Of a stretch of 64,000 bases of DNA, positions 52,469-61,232 are shown piece by piece. The stretch comes from Ruminococcus sp. GTDB taxonomy: Bacteria; Bacillota; Clostridia; Oscillospirales; Ruminococcaceae. The position numbers were made by a program, and so were the translations under genes. The DNA lies in NCBI GenBank assembly GCA_017525915.1, contig JAFXSC010000008.1, positions 81,046 through 145,045 of the forward strand. Reading direction: 5' to 3'. Within the stretch, counting starts at the first letter, position 1. Every line of letters begins with the position of its first letter. The notes beneath the pieces were generated by a model. It was not told the origin of the DNA, did no database searches, and worked only from the letters and a program-made list of their open reading frames with translations.

Positions 52469-52943
52469 TGTTATTATGACCTGCGGAAGGATATGCAGCG
52501 GCAAATCCACATACGCGCTGAAAATAGCTGAGGAACGCCGTGCGGTGATTCTCTCTGTGGACGAGATAACCCTTGCGTTATTCCCAGAGGGCGCAGGTGA
52601 AATGCTCGACACTTATGTTGAGCGCGCTGAGGATTATCTTTACCGGAAGTCTCTGGAAATCGTCCGGAGCGGTATTGATGTAGTTCTTGACTGGGGCTTC
52701 TGGACGCGGACGGAAAGAGAGTACGCAAGGAAGTTCTACCGTGAGCACGGGATAGACTGCGAGCTGCACTATCTTGACATATCAGATGAGCTCTGGGAGC
52801 AGCGCGTTGCTGAGAGAAACCGGCTTGTGGAAGCTGGAGAGGTCAGCGCTTACTATATAGATAAGGGGCTTGCCGATAAATTCGCAGGGATTTTCGAGAA
52901 GCCCGATGAGAACGAAGCAGATAAGACGATTTATTGTAAATGA
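52461..52943 (+). CDS. Small P-loop kinase-like protein (AAA_33 type)
   Basis: 160 residues with a P-loop CGRICSGKSTYALK, a following aspartate (ILSVDEITLALF) and a middle VVLDWGFWTRTEREYAR segment that resembles zeta-toxin/chloramphenicol phosphotransferase-like small kinases. Substrate unknown. ATG at 52461 follows GGGGGG by nine bases. Co-transcribed with mrnC. Confidence 0.8.
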   Translation: MADVIMTCGRICSGKSTYALKIAEERRAVILSVDEITLALFPEGAGEMLDTYVERAEDYLYRKSLEIVRSGIDVVLDWGFWTRTEREYARKFYREHGIDCELHYLDISDELWEQRVAERNRLVEAGEVSAYYIDKGLADKFAGIFEKPDENEADKTIYCK

Positions 52944-53010
52944 GCAGCGTTATGATCCGTAATGCTAATTATGGTACTGTTCACTTTTTACTAAATATAT
53001 AATTAATCAG
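52944..53010. repeat. Short degenerate repeat-like spacer before yebC
   Basis: GCTAATTATGGTACTGTTCAC followed by TTTTTACTAA resembles pieces of the dispersed repeats elsewhere in the window. No clear promoter consensus for yebC was found here. Confidence 0.35.
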
Positions 53011-53026
53011 ATAGGAGTGTTAAACA

Positions 53027-53761
53027 ATGTCAGGTCATTCAAAATGGAACAACATCAAGCGCAAGAAGGAAGCTACTGATGCTGTAAAGGGTAAGATCTT
53101 CACAAAGATCGGCAGAGAGATCACTGTCGTAGTACGCGAGGGCGGTCCCGACCCCAACAATAACAGCAAACTCCGTGACCTTATTGCAAAGGCTAAGGCC
53201 AACAACGTGCCTAACGACAATATCGAGCGCGTTATCAAGAAGGCTGCCGGCGGCGAGGACAAGAACAATTACGAGAATATCACATACGAGGGATACGGTC
53301 CTAACGGCGTTGCTGTTATCGTTGAGTGCCTTACCGACAACCGCAACAGAACTGCCGGAGATGTGCGCCACTACTTCGACAAGTTCGGCGGAAACCTCGG
53401 CGCTATGGGCTGCGTTTCCTTTATGTTCAGCCGCAAGGGCATTGTTATCCTTGAAAACACAGGCCTTGACGAGGACACTGTTATGGACGATGTTTTCGAG
53501 TTCGGCGGTGATGATCTTGAAGTAAACGAGGAGACTGTCGAGATCGAGTGCGCTCCCGAGAACCTTCATGCTCTCCGTGAGGGACTTGCTTCAAAGGGCT
53601 ACAACGTTCTCTCTGCTGAGAGCGAGATGATCCCGGCAAACTACACAACTCTCACTGACGAGGATCACATCAAGAAGATGAACCTTCTCCTTGAGCACCT
53701 TGAGGATAATGACGACGTTCAGAACGTTTACCACAACTGGGAAATGCCTGAGGAAGAATAA
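53027..53761 (+). CDS. yebC: YebC/PmpR family protein
   Basis: 244 residues starting MSGHSKWNNIKRKKEATDA, the family hallmark, with RDLIAKAKANNVPNDNIERV and the acidic C-terminal domain. Family members are described as DNA-binding regulators, and a subgroup assists translation of proline-rich stretches; which applies here cannot be told. Own ribosome site (TAGGAGTG) and terminator. Confidence 0.96.
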   Translation: MSGHSKWNNIKRKKEATDAVKGKIFTKIGREITVVVREGGPDPNNNSKLRDLIAKAKANNVPNDNIERVIKKAAGGEDKNNYENITYEGYGPNGVAVIVECLTDNRNRTAGDVRHYFDKFGGNLGAMGCVSFMFSRKGIVILENTGLDEDTVMDDVFEFGGDDLEVNEETVEIECAPENLHALREGLASKGYNVLSAESEMIPANYTTLTDEDHIKKMNLLLEHLEDNDDVQNVYHNWEMPEEE

Positions 53762-53766
53762 TTACA

Positions 53767-53797
53767 TCGGGGCAGCGTTTGCTGCCCCTTGTTTTTG
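53767..53797 (+). terminator. Terminator of yebC
   Basis: GGGGCAGC / GCTGCCCC stem with a GTTT loop followed by TTGTTTTT. It lies only ten bases before the next start codon, whose ribosome site begins at the T tract. Confidence 0.85.
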
Positions 53798-53806
53798 GAG
53801 GATAAT

Positions 53807-54307
53807 ATGGCAGTCGAGATAAAAAAGGTGAAGTATCTTCCGGAGCTCCGGAAGGTTGCTGAGCTTGCGGAGGAGATTTGGCACGAATGCTTTCCGGGTA
53901 TAATAACTGAGGCTCAGATAGATTACATGGTGGATAAATTTCAGTCACTGGACGCAATGTGCAGGCAGATAGAGGAGCAGGGATACACCTATCTTTCGGT
54001 ATACGATGACGGTGAGCTGTGCGGATATACAGGAGTGAAGCCTGAGCCGGACGAGCGCTTTTTCCTCAGCAAGCTCTATCTCAGGGCTGACAAGCGCGGA
54101 CAGGGCATTGCTTCCGAGATGCTTGAGCGTGTTTTCGATGAAGCACGGAAAGCCGGAAAAACTTCCGTTTACCTTACTGTAAACAGGCATAATGACCGTG
54201 CGATCGGTGTTTACAGGCACGAGGGATTTGAGGTGACGGATACGGTCGTTACTGATATCGGGAACGGCTTTGTCATGGACGACTATGTTATGGCGCGAAA
54301 ACTGTAA
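53807..54307 (+). CDS. GNAT family N-acetyltransferase
   Basis: 166 residues. The start MAVEIKKVKYLPELRKVAELAEEIWHECFPG and the acetyl-CoA loop LRADKRGQGIASEML identify a GNAT enzyme, followed by VYLTVNRHNDRAIGVYRHEGF, the typical C-terminal strands. Acceptor unknown. ATG at 53807 is preceded by GGAGGATAAT. Lies behind the yebC terminator, so expression may depend on readthrough. Confidence 0.88.
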   Translation: MAVEIKKVKYLPELRKVAELAEEIWHECFPGIITEAQIDYMVDKFQSLDAMCRQIEEQGYTYLSVYDDGELCGYTGVKPEPDERFFLSKLYLRADKRGQGIASEMLERVFDEARKAGKTSVYLTVNRHNDRAIGVYRHEGFEVTDTVVTDIGNGFVMDDYVMARKL

Positions 54308-54311
54308 TAGC

Positions 54312-54340
54312 TTGACCTCTGCCCGAATATATTGTATAAT
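54312..54340 (+). promoter_or_regulatory. Promoter of mntP
   Basis: TTGACC (54312-54317), a 17-base spacer and TATAAT (54335-54340). Only about 15 leader bases remain, so a manganese riboswitch of the yybP-ykoY type is absent. Confidence 0.75.
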
Positions 54341-54361
54341 GTGAAATCGGGGTGACTGCTA

Positions 54362-54928
54362 ATGAATCTGTTTGAGATAATCCTTCTGTCCGTAGGTCTT
54401 GCTATGGACGCGTTTTCTGTATCGGTCTGCAAGGGACTGAGCATGAAGAAGATAGACCGCAGGGGCGCATTTATGACTGCCCTGTTTTTCGGAGGGTTTC
54501 AGGCTGGTATGCCGGTTATAGGCTACTTCCTCGGAAGCCGCTTCATGGACGAGATAGAGGCGTTCGATCACTGGATAGCCTTCGGACTTCTGGCGTTCAT
54601 CGGGGGAAAAATGATATTCGAGGCGCTGACTGAGAAAGAAGATGAAGCAGCAGGGGAGTACCGGCTCAATTACGGTGAACTGACCGTACTTGCCATCGCA
54701 ACGAGCATTGATGCACTTGCGGTAGGACTGGTATTCGCAGCAGCCGAGGCAAGGATAGTGCTCTCGGTCACGATGATCGGTGTGATAACCTTTGCACTTT
54801 CCCTCGCGGGAGTGTTCATAGGTCACAGATTCGGCGGAAAATTCGGTAATAAAGCTGAAATTGCAGGCGGTGCCATACTCGTTCTGCTGGGTTTGAAGCT
54901 CTTGCTTGAAGGAGTCGGAGTGTTATAA
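54362..54928 (+). CDS. mntP: Manganese efflux pump MntP
   Basis: Exports excess Mn2+. 188 residues with six membrane helices; the paired family motifs are SVGLAMDAFSVSVCKG in helix 1 and AIATSIDALAVGLVF in helix 4, each with the conserved aspartate. Starts with ATG at 54362 after GGGGTGA. Single-gene transcript between its promoter and a bidirectional terminator. Confidence 0.94.
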   Translation: MNLFEIILLSVGLAMDAFSVSVCKGLSMKKIDRRGAFMTALFFGGFQAGMPVIGYFLGSRFMDEIEAFDHWIAFGLLAFIGGKMIFEALTEKEDEAAGEYRLNYGELTVLAIATSIDALAVGLVFAAAEARIVLSVTMIGVITFALSLAGVFIGHRFGGKFGNKAEIAGGAILVLLGLKLLLEGVGVL

Positions 54929-54965
54929 AAAGACCGGTACATAAGTACCGGTCTTAGTTTTTATT
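54928..54965. terminator. Bidirectional terminator between mntP and dockerin gene
   Basis: AAGACCGGTAC / GTACCGGTCTT stem with an ATAA loop; T-rich on both sides. Confidence 0.9.
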
Positions 54966-54971
54966 ATTAAA

Positions 54972-56279
54972 TTATTCAGCATCGGTAGTCTCGTCACCGA
55001 GAGAAGCTGTGATACCGAGCTTATAGCGCTGAATAAACAGAGCGTCTCTGTAAGTTACCCCTGAAAGACCGTCCACATCTGCGTTCTTTTCAGCCTGTTC
55101 GCAAAGCATATACTTGTCCGGGTTGCTGACGGACTGCATTATGCGTACTGCGTCTGCAAGATTTACTGCATTGTCACCGTTTGCATCGCCGAGGAGCTCC
55201 GGAAATTCGCTGTCTTTCGTCCAGACAGCCTCGAAGCGATATCCTAAGCCGGAGATCCTTCCCTCGACCTTGTACTCATCACCGGGCTGGTAGATATTAC
55301 CGTCAAAGTTCCAGCCGCTGAAGGTATAGCCGTTCTTTTCGGAGCGGTTCTCAGGTATCGTCAGGCAGTCATCGGTCGTACAGGGGACCTTGAAGGAAGT
55401 GCTGCCTTCGTCAAACAGAAGTTTGTAATTGATAGGAGTCCAAACAGCTGTCATTGTGACATCGCAGGAAGGCATCAGGAATTGTCCGAGCGGCTCGTAT
55501 ATCTCTCCGTCGTAGTCGCAGAGCCAGCCCGTGAGCTCGAAGCCGCTGCGTGAGAAGCGGTCGCTTGCCTGAAGATCGGTGGAGATCGTTTCAGTCTTGG
55601 CATATGTCATACCGGTTGCACCGATTACTCTGTCAACGTCTCCGGGGGTGTATATCAGGTCATAGTTCCTTTTCCAGCATGGAGTGAGCTTGACATCGTG
55701 ATCCGGCATTATGAAATGTTGCTCGCCCATGAATTCTGTTTCGCCGTCAAGCTTCCAGCCGAGGTGCTTGTAACCGTCGCGGTTATAGGCGACGAGAGAT
55801 ACCTCAACGAGAGTTCCGGGCGCACCGGTAACGGACGCAGGCTTTTCCTTTTCACCGTAGAGCTTGCCGTCGTATTTGACGTAATATTCAGCTGTGTAGG
55901 TGACCTCCGAGCTTTTGTCGGTCCATACAGGCTTCAGTTCAGCATCGGTATCAAGGAACTGCATTACCTCGCCGGGGGCATATCCGCGGACGCCGTCAAG
56001 TGTCCAGCCGGTGAAGGTAAAGCCTTCCTTCACAAGCTTCAGATCGGGAAGTCTTACCGAATCTCCGGGAAGACCTTCGAGGTCGTTGAGCTCAGGAACA
56101 TTTCCTTCCTTGTCAGGCTTGACAGTAGCTCCTTCGCTCTCATAGCTGAAAATTATCTTTGTAGCGGAAGCTTCCTGCTCACCGTCGGTGCCTGCATAAG
56201 CCGGCACTAACGGGAGCATACTGGCAGTGAGAACTGCCGTGAGAGCTGCTGAGAGCGCTCTCTTTTTAATATTTATCAT
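54972..56279 (-). CDS. Secreted dockerin protein with InlB-type repeats
   Basis: A 435-residue exported protein: signal peptide (1-29), four or five repeats of the Listeria-Bacteroides (InlB B / Flg_new) type, each with a GYxxxGW-like core (FTFTGWTLDG, YKHLGWKLDG, FELTGWLCDY, YTFSGWNFDG), and a dockerin (about 360-425) with loops DANGDNAVNLAD and DVDGLSGVTYRD. The second loop has a Leu where Gly/Asp are usual, which may weaken calcium binding. No catalytic domain is visible, so it may be a binding or structural cellulosome component. Ribosome site GGGAGG. Confidence 0.85.
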   Translation of the reverse strand: MINIKKRALSAALTAVLTASMLPLVPAYAGTDGEQEASATKIIFSYESEGATVKPDKEGNVPELNDLEGLPGDSVRLPDLKLVKEGFTFTGWTLDGVRGYAPGEVMQFLDTDAELKPVWTDKSSEVTYTAEYYVKYDGKLYGEKEKPASVTGAPGTLVEVSLVAYNRDGYKHLGWKLDGETEFMGEQHFIMPDHDVKLTPCWKRNYDLIYTPGDVDRVIGATGMTYAKTETISTDLQASDRFSRSGFELTGWLCDYDGEIYEPLGQFLMPSCDVTMTAVWTPINYKLLFDEGSTSFKVPCTTDDCLTIPENRSEKNGYTFSGWNFDGNIYQPGDEYKVEGRISGLGYRFEAVWTKDSEFPELLGDANGDNAVNLADAVRIMQSVSNPDKYMLCEQAEKNADVDGLSGVTYRDALFIQRYKLGITASLGDETTDAE

Positions 56280-56318
56280 GTTTCCCTCCCGTAGCGCAAA
56301 GCGCTTTCCTATTTCCGC

Positions 56319-56495
56319 TCAGCGGAATCGGTTTTGCTCCGGGTCATAGGAATAGCCTATTGACGCCAGCTTTGCCTCTATATCCTCGCGTGGAACACAA
56401 ATACTGCTGCAAAGCTCACCGAGGTCGGAAAACTCGTCGCGCAGCTTGGTGTTGATGTAGCTAAGCAGAATTGCCGGGTCTTTAGGCGTATTCAT
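56319..56495 (-). CDS. DUF4250 protein, 58 residues
   Basis: Small soluble protein starting MNTPKDPAILLSYINTKLRD and ending YSYDPEQNRF, both typical of DUF4250, a family of unknown function in anaerobic Firmicutes. ATG at 56495 follows GGAGGGATC; a longer frame upstream would begin within the leader. It precedes the InlB-dockerin gene by 39 bases and may share its transcript. Confidence 0.8.
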   Translation of the reverse strand: MNTPKDPAILLSYINTKLRDEFSDLGELCSSICVPREDIEAKLASIGYSYDPEQNRFR

Positions 56496-56587
56496 ATGAT
56501 CCCTCCGTGTGATGCTCCGGACAGTGCAGCCGGAGCAGAGTGCAGGAGCGCAGTGCAGGACGCTCATGCCCGTAGTCTGTTACAACT

Positions 56588-56616
56588 AATATACAGTAAT
56601 TATGCGGCTTTGTCAA
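56588..56616 (-). promoter_or_regulatory. Promoter of DUF4250 / InlB-dockerin genes
   Basis: Minus-strand TTGACA (56611-56616), a 17-base spacer and TATATT (56588-56593), with a leader of about 85 bases that contains a small dyad (GCACTGCG-type). Confidence 0.75.
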
Positions 56617-56716
56617 CGATTTCTGAGCATATTTAAAAGTGAATTTTTAGTAAATAAGTATATACAGATAACAAATAACGGCGTAGACGGAAATATATGC
56701 CGATGCTGTTGCCCCT

Positions 56717-56754
56717 GTACAACATTGATGCCTGTTTGTTAGCCAAGGTTAGCC
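56717..56754. promoter_or_regulatory. GGCTAAC repeat element, copy 2 (upstream of hydrogenase operon)
   Basis: GTTAGCCAAGGTTAGCC holds two heptamers spaced ten bases apart, one helical turn. The flanks GTACA and CTGTTTGT match the copy at 12771-12806. Confidence 0.4.
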
Positions 56755-56841
56755 TAATTTTGTCATTCAGCAAAAAAATACATATGTGAAAACTGTTAAA
56801 AATCCACAAAAAACTTCATAGCATTTAGGTCAAATAAGATA

Positions 56842-56870
56842 TGGAAATTTTGCTTCATATATGTTATAAT
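56842..56870 (+). promoter_or_regulatory. Probable promoter of hydrogenase operon
   Basis: TGGAAA (56842-56847), a 17-base spacer and perfect TATAAT (56865-56870). The -35 box is poor, which suggests activator help. Confidence 0.5.
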
Positions 56871-56956
56871 ACATTATGATATGTGAGGTGTGATATGCAC
56901 TTGACATCTGAGGCATTGTTACATTTTTCACAGCTAAAAACAAGGAGGTCCATTTA

Positions 56957-57451
56957 ATGAATTCAGCTAAATCAACTGTTCCCTTCAAGGGTACTCCTGA
57001 ACAGGAGGAAAAGCTTCTCAAGGTCATCAATGAGAAGAAGAACGACCAGGGTGCTCTGATGCCGATTCTCCAGAAAGCTCAGGAGATCTACGGCTATCTC
57101 CCTATTGAGGTCCAGGCGATCATCTCAGACAATACCGGTATCCCGCTTGAAAAGATATACGGCGTTGTTACTTTCTATGCACAGTTCTCCCTCTATCCGA
57201 AGGGTGAATATACCATCTCAGTCTGTCTCGGTACAGCCTGCTATGTTAAGGGCTCCGGTGATATCTACAACAAGCTTCAGGAGAAGCTCGGTATCGGCGG
57301 CGGTGAGTGCACTCCCGACGGAAAGTTCTCCCTCGACGCCTGCCGCTGCATCGGCGCTTGCGGTCTTGCTCCCGTTCTTACAGTAAACGAGGACGTTTAC
57401 GGTCGTCTTACTGTTGACGAGGTAGATAAGATCCTTGCTAAATACGCCTGA
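56957..57451 (+). CDS. hydC: Electron-bifurcating hydrogenase subunit, NuoE-like [2Fe-2S] protein
   Basis: Small subunit of trimeric [FeFe] hydrogenase, 164 residues. Thioredoxin-like [2Fe-2S] fold: first cysteines in VCLGTACYVKG (C-x4-C), the second pair in DACRCIGACGLAPV. The helical N-terminal part (EVQAIISDNTGIPLEKIYGVVTFYAQF) is standard. Strong AAGGAGG site. The following two genes complete HydABC, which couples oxidation of NADH and reduced ferredoxin to H2 production. Confidence 0.95.
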   Translation: MNSAKSTVPFKGTPEQEEKLLKVINEKKNDQGALMPILQKAQEIYGYLPIEVQAIISDNTGIPLEKIYGVVTFYAQFSLYPKGEYTISVCLGTACYVKGSGDIYNKLQEKLGIGGGECTPDGKFSLDACRCIGACGLAPVLTVNEDVYGRLTVDEVDKILAKYA

Positions 57452-57482
57452 TCGAATACAATATCACTTAGGAGGTTAATAT

Positions 57483-59381
57483 ATGAAAACTCTTGAAGAA
57501 CTCAAGGTTATCAGAGACAGCATGGCAGGTGAGGTAGCTCTCAGAACCCACGGCAATGCTGCTTCAAAATACGAAAGACACGTCCTTGTCTGCGGAGGTA
57601 CAGGCTGTACTTCTTCCGGCTCTCCCAAGATCATTGAGAAGCTCACTGAGGAGCTCGCTGCCAAGGGTCTCACCGACAAGGTACAGATCGTAAAGACAGG
57701 CTGCTTCGGTCTCTGTGAGCGCGGACCTATCATGATCGTTTATCCCGAGGGCTCTTTCTATTCCCGCGTTAAGGTAGAGGAGATCCCGCGCATCGTTGAG
57801 GAGCACCTTCTCGGCGGCAATCCTGTCAAGGAATTCCTTTATGAGGAGACTGTTGCAGGCGACGAGATCAAGTCACTCGACGACACTTCATTCTACAAGA
57901 AGCAGCACCGTGTTGCTCTCAGAAACTGCGGTGTTATCAATCCTGAGAATATCAACGAGTACATAGGAAGAGACGGTTATCAGGCTCTCGGCAAGGTGCT
58001 CACAACTATGACTCCTGAGGACGTTATCCAGACTATCCTCGATTCCGGTCTCCGCGGAAGAGGCGGCGGCGGCTTCCCCACAGGCATGAAGTGGAAGCTT
58101 GCAAGAAATATCGTTCCCAACGCTGACCAGAAGTACGTTTGCTGTAACGCTGACGAGGGCGACCCGGGTGCATTCATGGACCGTTCCGTTCTCGAGGGCG
58201 ATCCCCACGTTGTACTCGAAGCTATGTCCATCGCAGGCTACGCTATCGGCGCTACTCAGGGCTACATCTATGTTCGTGCTGAGTACCCGATCGCTGTTGA
58301 GCGTCTGAACATCGCTATCAAGCAGGCTCGTGAGGCTGGTATGCTCGGCAAGAACATCTTCGGAACAGACTTCTGCTTCGATATCGACCTCCGTCTCGGC
58401 GCCGGTGCTTTCGTATGCGGCGAGGAGACAGCTCTTATGACTTCTATCGAGGGCAACCGCGGTGAGCCCCGTCCGAGACCTCCTTTCCCTGCTGAAAAAG
58501 GTCTTTTCCAGAAGCCTACTATCCTCAACAATGTTGAGACTTACGCTAATATCCCCCAGATCATCCTCAACGGTGCAGAGTGGTTCGCATCTATGGGTAC
58601 CGAGAAGTCCAAGGGTACCAAGGTATTCGCTCTCGGCGGCAAGATCAAGAACACCGGTCTTGTTGAAGTTCCTATGGGTACTACCCTCCGCGAAGTTATC
58701 GAGGAGATCGGCGGCGGCATCCCGAACGGCAAGAAGTTCAAGGCTGCTCAGACAGGCGGACCTTCCGGCGGATGTATCGACGCTTCCAACTTCGATATCC
58801 CGATCGACTACGATAACCTCATCGGTATCGGCTCAATGATGGGTTCAGGCGGACTTATCGTTATGGACGAGGATAACTGTATGGTTGATATCGCCAAGTT
58901 CTTCCTCGAATTCACTGTTGACGAGTCCTGCGGTAAGTGTACACCCTGCCGTATCGGTACCAAGAGAATGTGGGAGATCCTTGACAAGATCACAAAGGGC
59001 AAGGGAACTCTCGAGGATCTTGACAAGCTCGAGAAGCTCGCTTACCACATCAAGGCAAACTCTCTCTGCGGTCTCGGTCAGACTGCTCCTAACCCTGTTC
59101 TCTCCACACTCAGATGCTTCAAGGACGAATACCTCGCTCACGTTGTGGACAAGAAGTGTCCTGCCGGCGTATGTAAGGACCTCCTCAGCTTCGAGATCGA
59201 AAAGGATAAGTGTATCGGCTGCGGTATGTGTGCTAAGCAGTGTCCTGCTTCCGCTATCACAAGAACTGATTACATAGCTCCCGGCAAGAAGCTCGCCGCT
59301 ATGGAGATCGACAAGAACAAGTGCGTAAAGTGCGGCGCTTGTATCGCAACATGTAAGTTCAAGGCAATCATCAAGAAGTAA
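57483..59381 (+). CDS. hydB: Electron-bifurcating hydrogenase subunit, NuoF-like flavoprotein
   Basis: NADH- and FMN-binding subunit, 632 residues. Order: N-terminal thioredoxin-like [2Fe-2S] domain (VCGGTGCTSSG, CFGLCERGP), NADH site (GLRGRGGGGFPTGMKW), FMN site (CCNADEGDPGAFMDR), SLBB, the NuoF [4Fe-4S] motif ESCGKCTPCRIGT, and a C-terminal two-cluster ferredoxin domain (CIGCGMCAKQCP, CVKCGACIATCK). The terminal domain marks the HydB/HndC type rather than complex I NuoF. Ribosome site AGGAGG. Confidence 0.96.
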   Translation: MKTLEELKVIRDSMAGEVALRTHGNAASKYERHVLVCGGTGCTSSGSPKIIEKLTEELAAKGLTDKVQIVKTGCFGLCERGPIMIVYPEGSFYSRVKVEEIPRIVEEHLLGGNPVKEFLYEETVAGDEIKSLDDTSFYKKQHRVALRNCGVINPENINEYIGRDGYQALGKVLTTMTPEDVIQTILDSGLRGRGGGGFPTGMKWKLARNIVPNADQKYVCCNADEGDPGAFMDRSVLEGDPHVVLEAMSIAGYAIGATQGYIYVRAEYPIAVERLNIAIKQAREAGMLGKNIFGTDFCFDIDLRLGAGAFVCGEETALMTSIEGNRGEPRPRPPFPAEKGLFQKPTILNNVETYANIPQIILNGAEWFASMGTEKSKGTKVFALGGKIKNTGLVEVPMGTTLREVIEEIGGGIPNGKKFKAAQTGGPSGGCIDASNFDIPIDYDNLIGIGSMMGSGGLIVMDEDNCMVDIAKFFLEFTVDESCGKCTPCRIGTKRMWEILDKITKGKGTLEDLDKLEKLAYHIKANSLCGLGQTAPNPVLSTLRCFKDEYLAHVVDKKCPAGVCKDLLSFEIEKDKCIGCGMCAKQCPASAITRTDYIAPGKKLAAMEIDKNKCVKCGACIATCKFKAIIKK

Positions 59382-59395
59382 GCGGAGGAATAGTA

Positions 59396-61144
59396 ATGGA
59401 AAATATTACAGTAAAAATCAACGGTGTTGAATTAGAAGTCCCCAAGGGCACTACTGTTCTTGAAGCTGCTCACATGGCTGGCTTTGAAATTCCTACACTT
59501 TGCTATATGAAAGAGATCAACGAGATCGGCGCCTGCCGTATCTGCGTTACCGAGGTAAACGAGGGCAGAGGCTTCCGTCTTGTTGCAGGCTGCGTATACC
59601 CCTGCTCAAACAATATGGAGATCCTCACAAGCTCACCCAAGGTGATCGAGTCAAGAAAGAGAACTCTTGAGCTCATTCTTTCAACTCACGACAGAAAGTG
59701 CCTCTCCTGCGTAAGAAGCGGTAACTGCGAGCTCCAGAAGCTTGCCAAGGACTACGGCGTTGAGGACGCTACCGTTTACGACGGTGAGAAGAATACATAT
59801 GAGGTAGACAATTCTGCTGCTCATATGTACCGTGACAACAACAAGTGTATCCTCTGCCGCAGATGTACTGCTGTATGTGCAAAGACACAGGGCATCGGCG
59901 TAATCGGCGCTAACGAGAGAGGATTCAAGACATATATCGGTTCTGCATTCGATATGGGCCTCGGCGAGACAAGCTGCGTATCCTGCGGTCAGTGTATTGC
60001 TGTATGTCCTGTCGGTGCTCTTTCCGAGAAGGACTACATCAGTGAAGTTCTTGCAGCTATCGCTGATCCTGAGAAGACCGTTCTCGTTCAGACAGCTCCT
60101 GCTGTTCGTGCAGGTCTCGGCGAGTGCTTCGGCAACCCGATCGGCACTAATGTTGAAGGCAAAATGGCTGCTGCTCTCAGAAGACTCGGCTTCGATAAGG
60201 TATTCGATACCGATTTCGCTGCTGACCTCACTATCATGGAGGAAGCTAACGAGTTCGTTGAGCGCGTTCAGAACGGCGGAGTTCTCCCGCTCATCACTTC
60301 GTGCTCACCCGGATGGGTCAAGTTCTGTGAGCACTACTATCCTGAGCTCCTTCCCCACCTTTCAAGCTGCAAGTCCCCTCAGCAGATGTTCGGTGCAACA
60401 GCCAAGACATACTACGCTGAGAAGATGGGCATTGATCCCAAGAACATCGTTATGGTATCTATCATGCCTTGTACTGCTAAGAAGTTCGAGATCGGCAGAC
60501 CCGATCAGAGCGCAGCTGGCGTACCTGATGTTGATTACTCACTCACAACCCGTGAGCTCGGCAGAATGATCGAGCGTGCAGGTATCCTCTTCAATTCACT
60601 TCCCGATGAGAAGTTCGACGATCCGCTCGGAATCTCCACTGGTGCAGCTGTTATCTTCGGTGCGACCGGTGGTGTTATGGAGGCTGCTCTCAGAACAGCT
60701 GTTCACACACTCACAGGTCAGACAGTTACAGACCTTCCCGAGGTTCGCGGTACAGAGGGCATCAAGAAGGCAACCTATGAGGTCGGCGATCTCAAGGTAA
60801 ATGTTGAAGTTGCAAGCGGACTTTCCAATGCAAGAAAGGTTCTTGACAGCATCAAGGACGGCTCATGCGATGCTCAGTTCATCGAGATCATGGCTTGTCC
60901 CGGCGGCTGTGTAAACGGCGGCGGTCAGCCTCAGGTTGCAATGGGCATCAGAAACTTCGTTGACATCAGAGCTGAGAGAGCTAAGGTCCTCTACGACCTC
61001 GACAAGTCAATGCCTCTCCGTCAGTCTCATGAAAACCCGGCTATCAAGCAGGTTTACGAGGAATTCTTCGGCAAGCCCGGCAGCCACAAGGCTCATGAGG
61101 TTCTCCACACAACATATGTGCAGAGAAAGGTAAACGAGATATAA
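59396..61144 (+). CDS. hydA: [FeFe] hydrogenase catalytic subunit HydA
   Basis: 582 residues. N-terminal [2Fe-2S] domain, His-Cys-type [4Fe-4S] region (THDRKCLSCVRSGNCELQ), two-cluster ferredoxin domain (CILCRRCTAVC, CVSCGQCIAVCP) and the H-cluster domain with motifs L1 TSCSPGW, L2 MPCTAKKFE and L3 MACPGGCVNGGGQP, all key cysteines present. Makes H2 from protons with electrons from NADH and ferredoxin through HydB/HydC. Lacks the extra C-terminal cluster domain of longer HydA forms. Terminator follows. Confidence 0.97.
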   Translation: MENITVKINGVELEVPKGTTVLEAAHMAGFEIPTLCYMKEINEIGACRICVTEVNEGRGFRLVAGCVYPCSNNMEILTSSPKVIESRKRTLELILSTHDRKCLSCVRSGNCELQKLAKDYGVEDATVYDGEKNTYEVDNSAAHMYRDNNKCILCRRCTAVCAKTQGIGVIGANERGFKTYIGSAFDMGLGETSCVSCGQCIAVCPVGALSEKDYISEVLAAIADPEKTVLVQTAPAVRAGLGECFGNPIGTNVEGKMAAALRRLGFDKVFDTDFAADLTIMEEANEFVERVQNGGVLPLITSCSPGWVKFCEHYYPELLPHLSSCKSPQQMFGATAKTYYAEKMGIDPKNIVMVSIMPCTAKKFEIGRPDQSAAGVPDVDYSLTTRELGRMIERAGILFNSLPDEKFDDPLGISTGAAVIFGATGGVMEAALRTAVHTLTGQTVTDLPEVRGTEGIKKATYEVGDLKVNVEVASGLSNARKVLDSIKDGSCDAQFIEIMACPGGCVNGGGQPQVAMGIRNFVDIRAERAKVLYDLDKSMPLRQSHENPAIKQVYEEFFGKPGSHKAHEVLHTTYVQRKVNEI

Positions 61145-61160
61145 GTTACCAGTAATAATA

Positions 61161-61188
61161 AAGAGCGGACTTAGGTCCGCTCTTTTTG
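61161..61188 (+). terminator. Terminator of hydrogenase operon
   Basis: AGAGCGGAC / GTCCGCTCT stem with a TTAG loop followed by TTTTTG. Confidence 0.9.
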
Positions 61189-61195
61189 TCTGCAG

Positions 61196-61227
61196 TAAGA
61201 AAAAGGGGACGCTTAAGCGTCCCCTTT
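61196..61227 (-). terminator. Terminator of sigma/anti-sigma operon
   Basis: Palindromic AAGGGGACGC / GCGTCCCCTT stem with T tracts; on the minus strand CCCCTTTTTCTT follows the anti-sigma gene. Confidence 0.85.
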
Positions 61228-61232
61228 GTAAT

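Larger units (their letters stand above)
56496..56956. other. Divergent intergenic region before hydrogenase operon
   Basis: 461 bases without a gene: a leftward promoter (56588-56616), the GGCTAAC element (56717-56754), a weak rightward promoter (56842-56870) and an A/T-rich leader of about 80 bases before hydC. No known RNA family was recognised in it. Confidence 0.6.

Noticed and set aside
54308-54361. yybP-ykoY manganese riboswitch expected before mntP
   Set aside because: The promoter leaves a leader of only about 15 bases, far too short.
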